DNA of 64,000 nucleotides, from positions 140,462 to 204,461 of the forward strand of contig NZ_PPPX01000001.1 in the NCBI RefSeq assembly GCF_002902305.1, written 5' to 3'. The first letter of the stretch is position 1; the number at the start of each line of letters is the position of its first letter. This DNA is from Staphylococcus argensis (GTDB lineage: Bacteria; Bacillota; Bacilli; Staphylococcales; Staphylococcaceae). The translations under genes and the position numbers were made by a program. Below are positions 62,997 to 64,000 of the stretch, piece by piece. Under the pieces are notes generated by a model, which ran no database searches, had not been told where the DNA came from, and was given only the letters and a program-made list of their open reading frames with translations.

Positions 62997-64000
62997 ATGG
63001 AATATGTCATTACTAACGGCAGAATTTTTACAGAAGAGAAAGTGATCGACCACGGCTACTTAGTAGTCAAAGATGGCAAGATAGCAGAAATTACAGCAGG
63101 AGACTATACAGGTGATCTGAAGACGTATGACGCGCAAGGTCAAGATATCCTACCTGGCTTCATCGACATCCATATTCATGGTGGGTATGGAAAGGATGCC
63201 ATGGACGCTTCAGAAGAAGGCTTACAACATTTAGCCCAGAATCTCTTGAGTGAAGGTACGACAAGTTTCCTAGCGACGACGATGACGCAATCAGATGAGA
63301 ACGTCGAACGTGCACTTCGTACGATTGCTACTTATAAAGATAAACAATCTTCTACAGAAGAAGCAGAAATCTTAGGTGTACATTTGGAAGGGCCATTTAT
63401 TTCCGAACATAAAGTTGGGGCGCAGAATCCAGCCTATGTGCAACGCCCGTCGGTAGAGAAGATTCGCCATTTCCAAGATGTTGCGAATCAATTGATTAAG
63501 ATTATTACGTTCGCCCCTGAAGTGGAAGGTGCACATGAAACGTTAGAAGCATTACATGATGAGATTATCTTCTCAATGGGCCATACAGTAGCGACGTTTG
63601 ATGAGGCGAATGAAGCGGTTGAACACGGTGCGAAACATATTACGCACCTTTATAATGCAGCGACGCCGTTTGAACATCGAAACCCTGGTGTCTTTGGCGC
63701 TGCTTGGACGAATGATCATCTCGCTACAGAAATTATCGTTGACGGTGTGCATTCACATCCAGCAGCTGTAGCGATTGCGTACAAACAGAAAGGTAACGAG
63801 CATTTCTATCTCATCACAGATGCGATGCGTGCAAAAGGTATGCCTGAAGGAGAATACGATTTAGGTGGACAGAATGTTTATGTTAAAGGTTCTGAAGCGC
63901 GCTTAGCGAGTGGTTCGCTTGCTGGAAGTATTCTGCGCATGAATGACGGTTTAGAGAACCTGAAGCAATTTACAGGTGCGCGTCTTGAAGAATTATGGCG
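62997..64000 (+). CDS. nagA: N-acetylglucosamine-6-phosphate deacetylase NagA (3' end off window)
   Basis: About 334 of the usual ~390 residues. It turns GlcNAc-6-phosphate into glucosamine-6-phosphate and acetate, in amino sugar use and cell wall recycling. Amidohydrolase features are DIHIHGG (metal site), LGVHLEGPFIS, SMGHTVATFDEA, HITHLYNAATPF and LITDAMRAKGM with the catalytic Asp. AAGAAGGT stands before the ATG. The gene runs off the right edge; its place after fruA matches S. aureus. Confidence 0.95.
   Translation, partial: MEYVITNGRIFTEEKVIDHGYLVVKDGKIAEITAGDYTGDLKTYDAQGQDILPGFIDIHIHGGYGKDAMDASEEGLQHLAQNLLSEGTTSFLATTMTQSDENVERALRTIATYKDKQSSTEEAEILGVHLEGPFISEHKVGAQNPAYVQRPSVEKIRHFQDVANQLIKIITFAPEVEGAHETLEALHDEIIFSMGHTVATFDEANEAVEHGAKHITHLYNAATPFEHRNPGVFGAAWTNDHLATEIIVDGVHSHPAAVAIAYKQKGNEHFYLITDAMRAKGMPEGEYDLGGQNVYVKGSEARLASGSLAGSILRMNDGLENLKQFTGARLEELW

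Overview
The window is a piece of chromosome from a Staphylococcus that is not S. aureus. The evidence is gene order and protein likeness. It runs mntA-mntR, tagA, tagH/tagG-tagB-tagX-tagD, pbp4/abcA, fhuCBG, dhaKLM, pitA with its DUF47 partner, a LysM-CHAP antigen, rbf-sarX, uppP, cydDC, mgrA, norA, fruR-fruK-fruA and nagA. These are core staphylococcal genes in a familiar staphylococcal order, and MgrA, NorA, AbcA, Pbp4, SarX and TagB resemble the S. aureus proteins over their whole length. No species is named because the sequence alone does not settle it. No rRNA, tRNA, CRISPR array, prophage or resistance island was seen.

Layout. 1-3.3 kb: the start of the manganese ABC importer with a MntR operator, MntR, an M50 metalloprotease and TagA. 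3.4-5.1 kb: NAD-dependent formate dehydrogenase and a DUF2294 protein, separated by a large unidentified hairpin structure. 5.6-10.4 kb: the wall teichoic acid cluster (exporter TagGH, TagB, TagX, TagD). 10.5-13.7 kb: divergent pbp4 and abcA. 14-16.6 kb: a nucleoside transporter and a YitT protein. 16.7-19.8 kb: the Fur-controlled ferric hydroxamate importer. 20-22 kb: PTS-dependent dihydroxyacetone kinase. 22-30.7 kb: a YkvI-type transporter, an esterase, phosphate uptake and a cell wall hydrolase. 31-33.7 kb: the biofilm regulators Rbf and SarX. 34.6-45.7 kb: YebC, a cupin, an unpaired antitoxin-like protein, transporters, a lipoprotein, acetyltransferases and a FemAB-type aminoacyltransferase. 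45.7-46.2 kb: an IS3-type remnant. 46.3-54.5 kb: LOG, YaiI, UppP, CydDC, MgrA and a broken CobW-type GTPase gene. 54.5-64 kb: membrane proteins, NorA, YbaK, the fructose operon and the start of nagA.

How the genes fit together. Much of the window concerns the cell envelope: teichoic acid polymer (TagA, B, X, D) and its export (TagGH), lipid carrier recycling (UppP), peptidoglycan cross-linking and hydrolysis (Pbp4, LysM-CHAP, FemAB family). A second theme is MgrA and its known targets. In S. aureus MgrA controls norA, abcA and sarX, and all three are present here. A third theme is metals and carbon: MntR and Fur boxes are readable, and a near-perfect CcpA cre site lies inside the fruR promoter.

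Most unusual points: (1) a dispersed family of about 128-bp nested palindromes (five copies) whose stems change while keeping base pairing; (2) a riboswitch-sized attenuator-like structure in front of fdh; (3) an in-frame stop right after the Walker A motif of a CobW-type GTPase; (4) doubtful starts or frameshifts in the DUF2294 gene and in the gene after norA.
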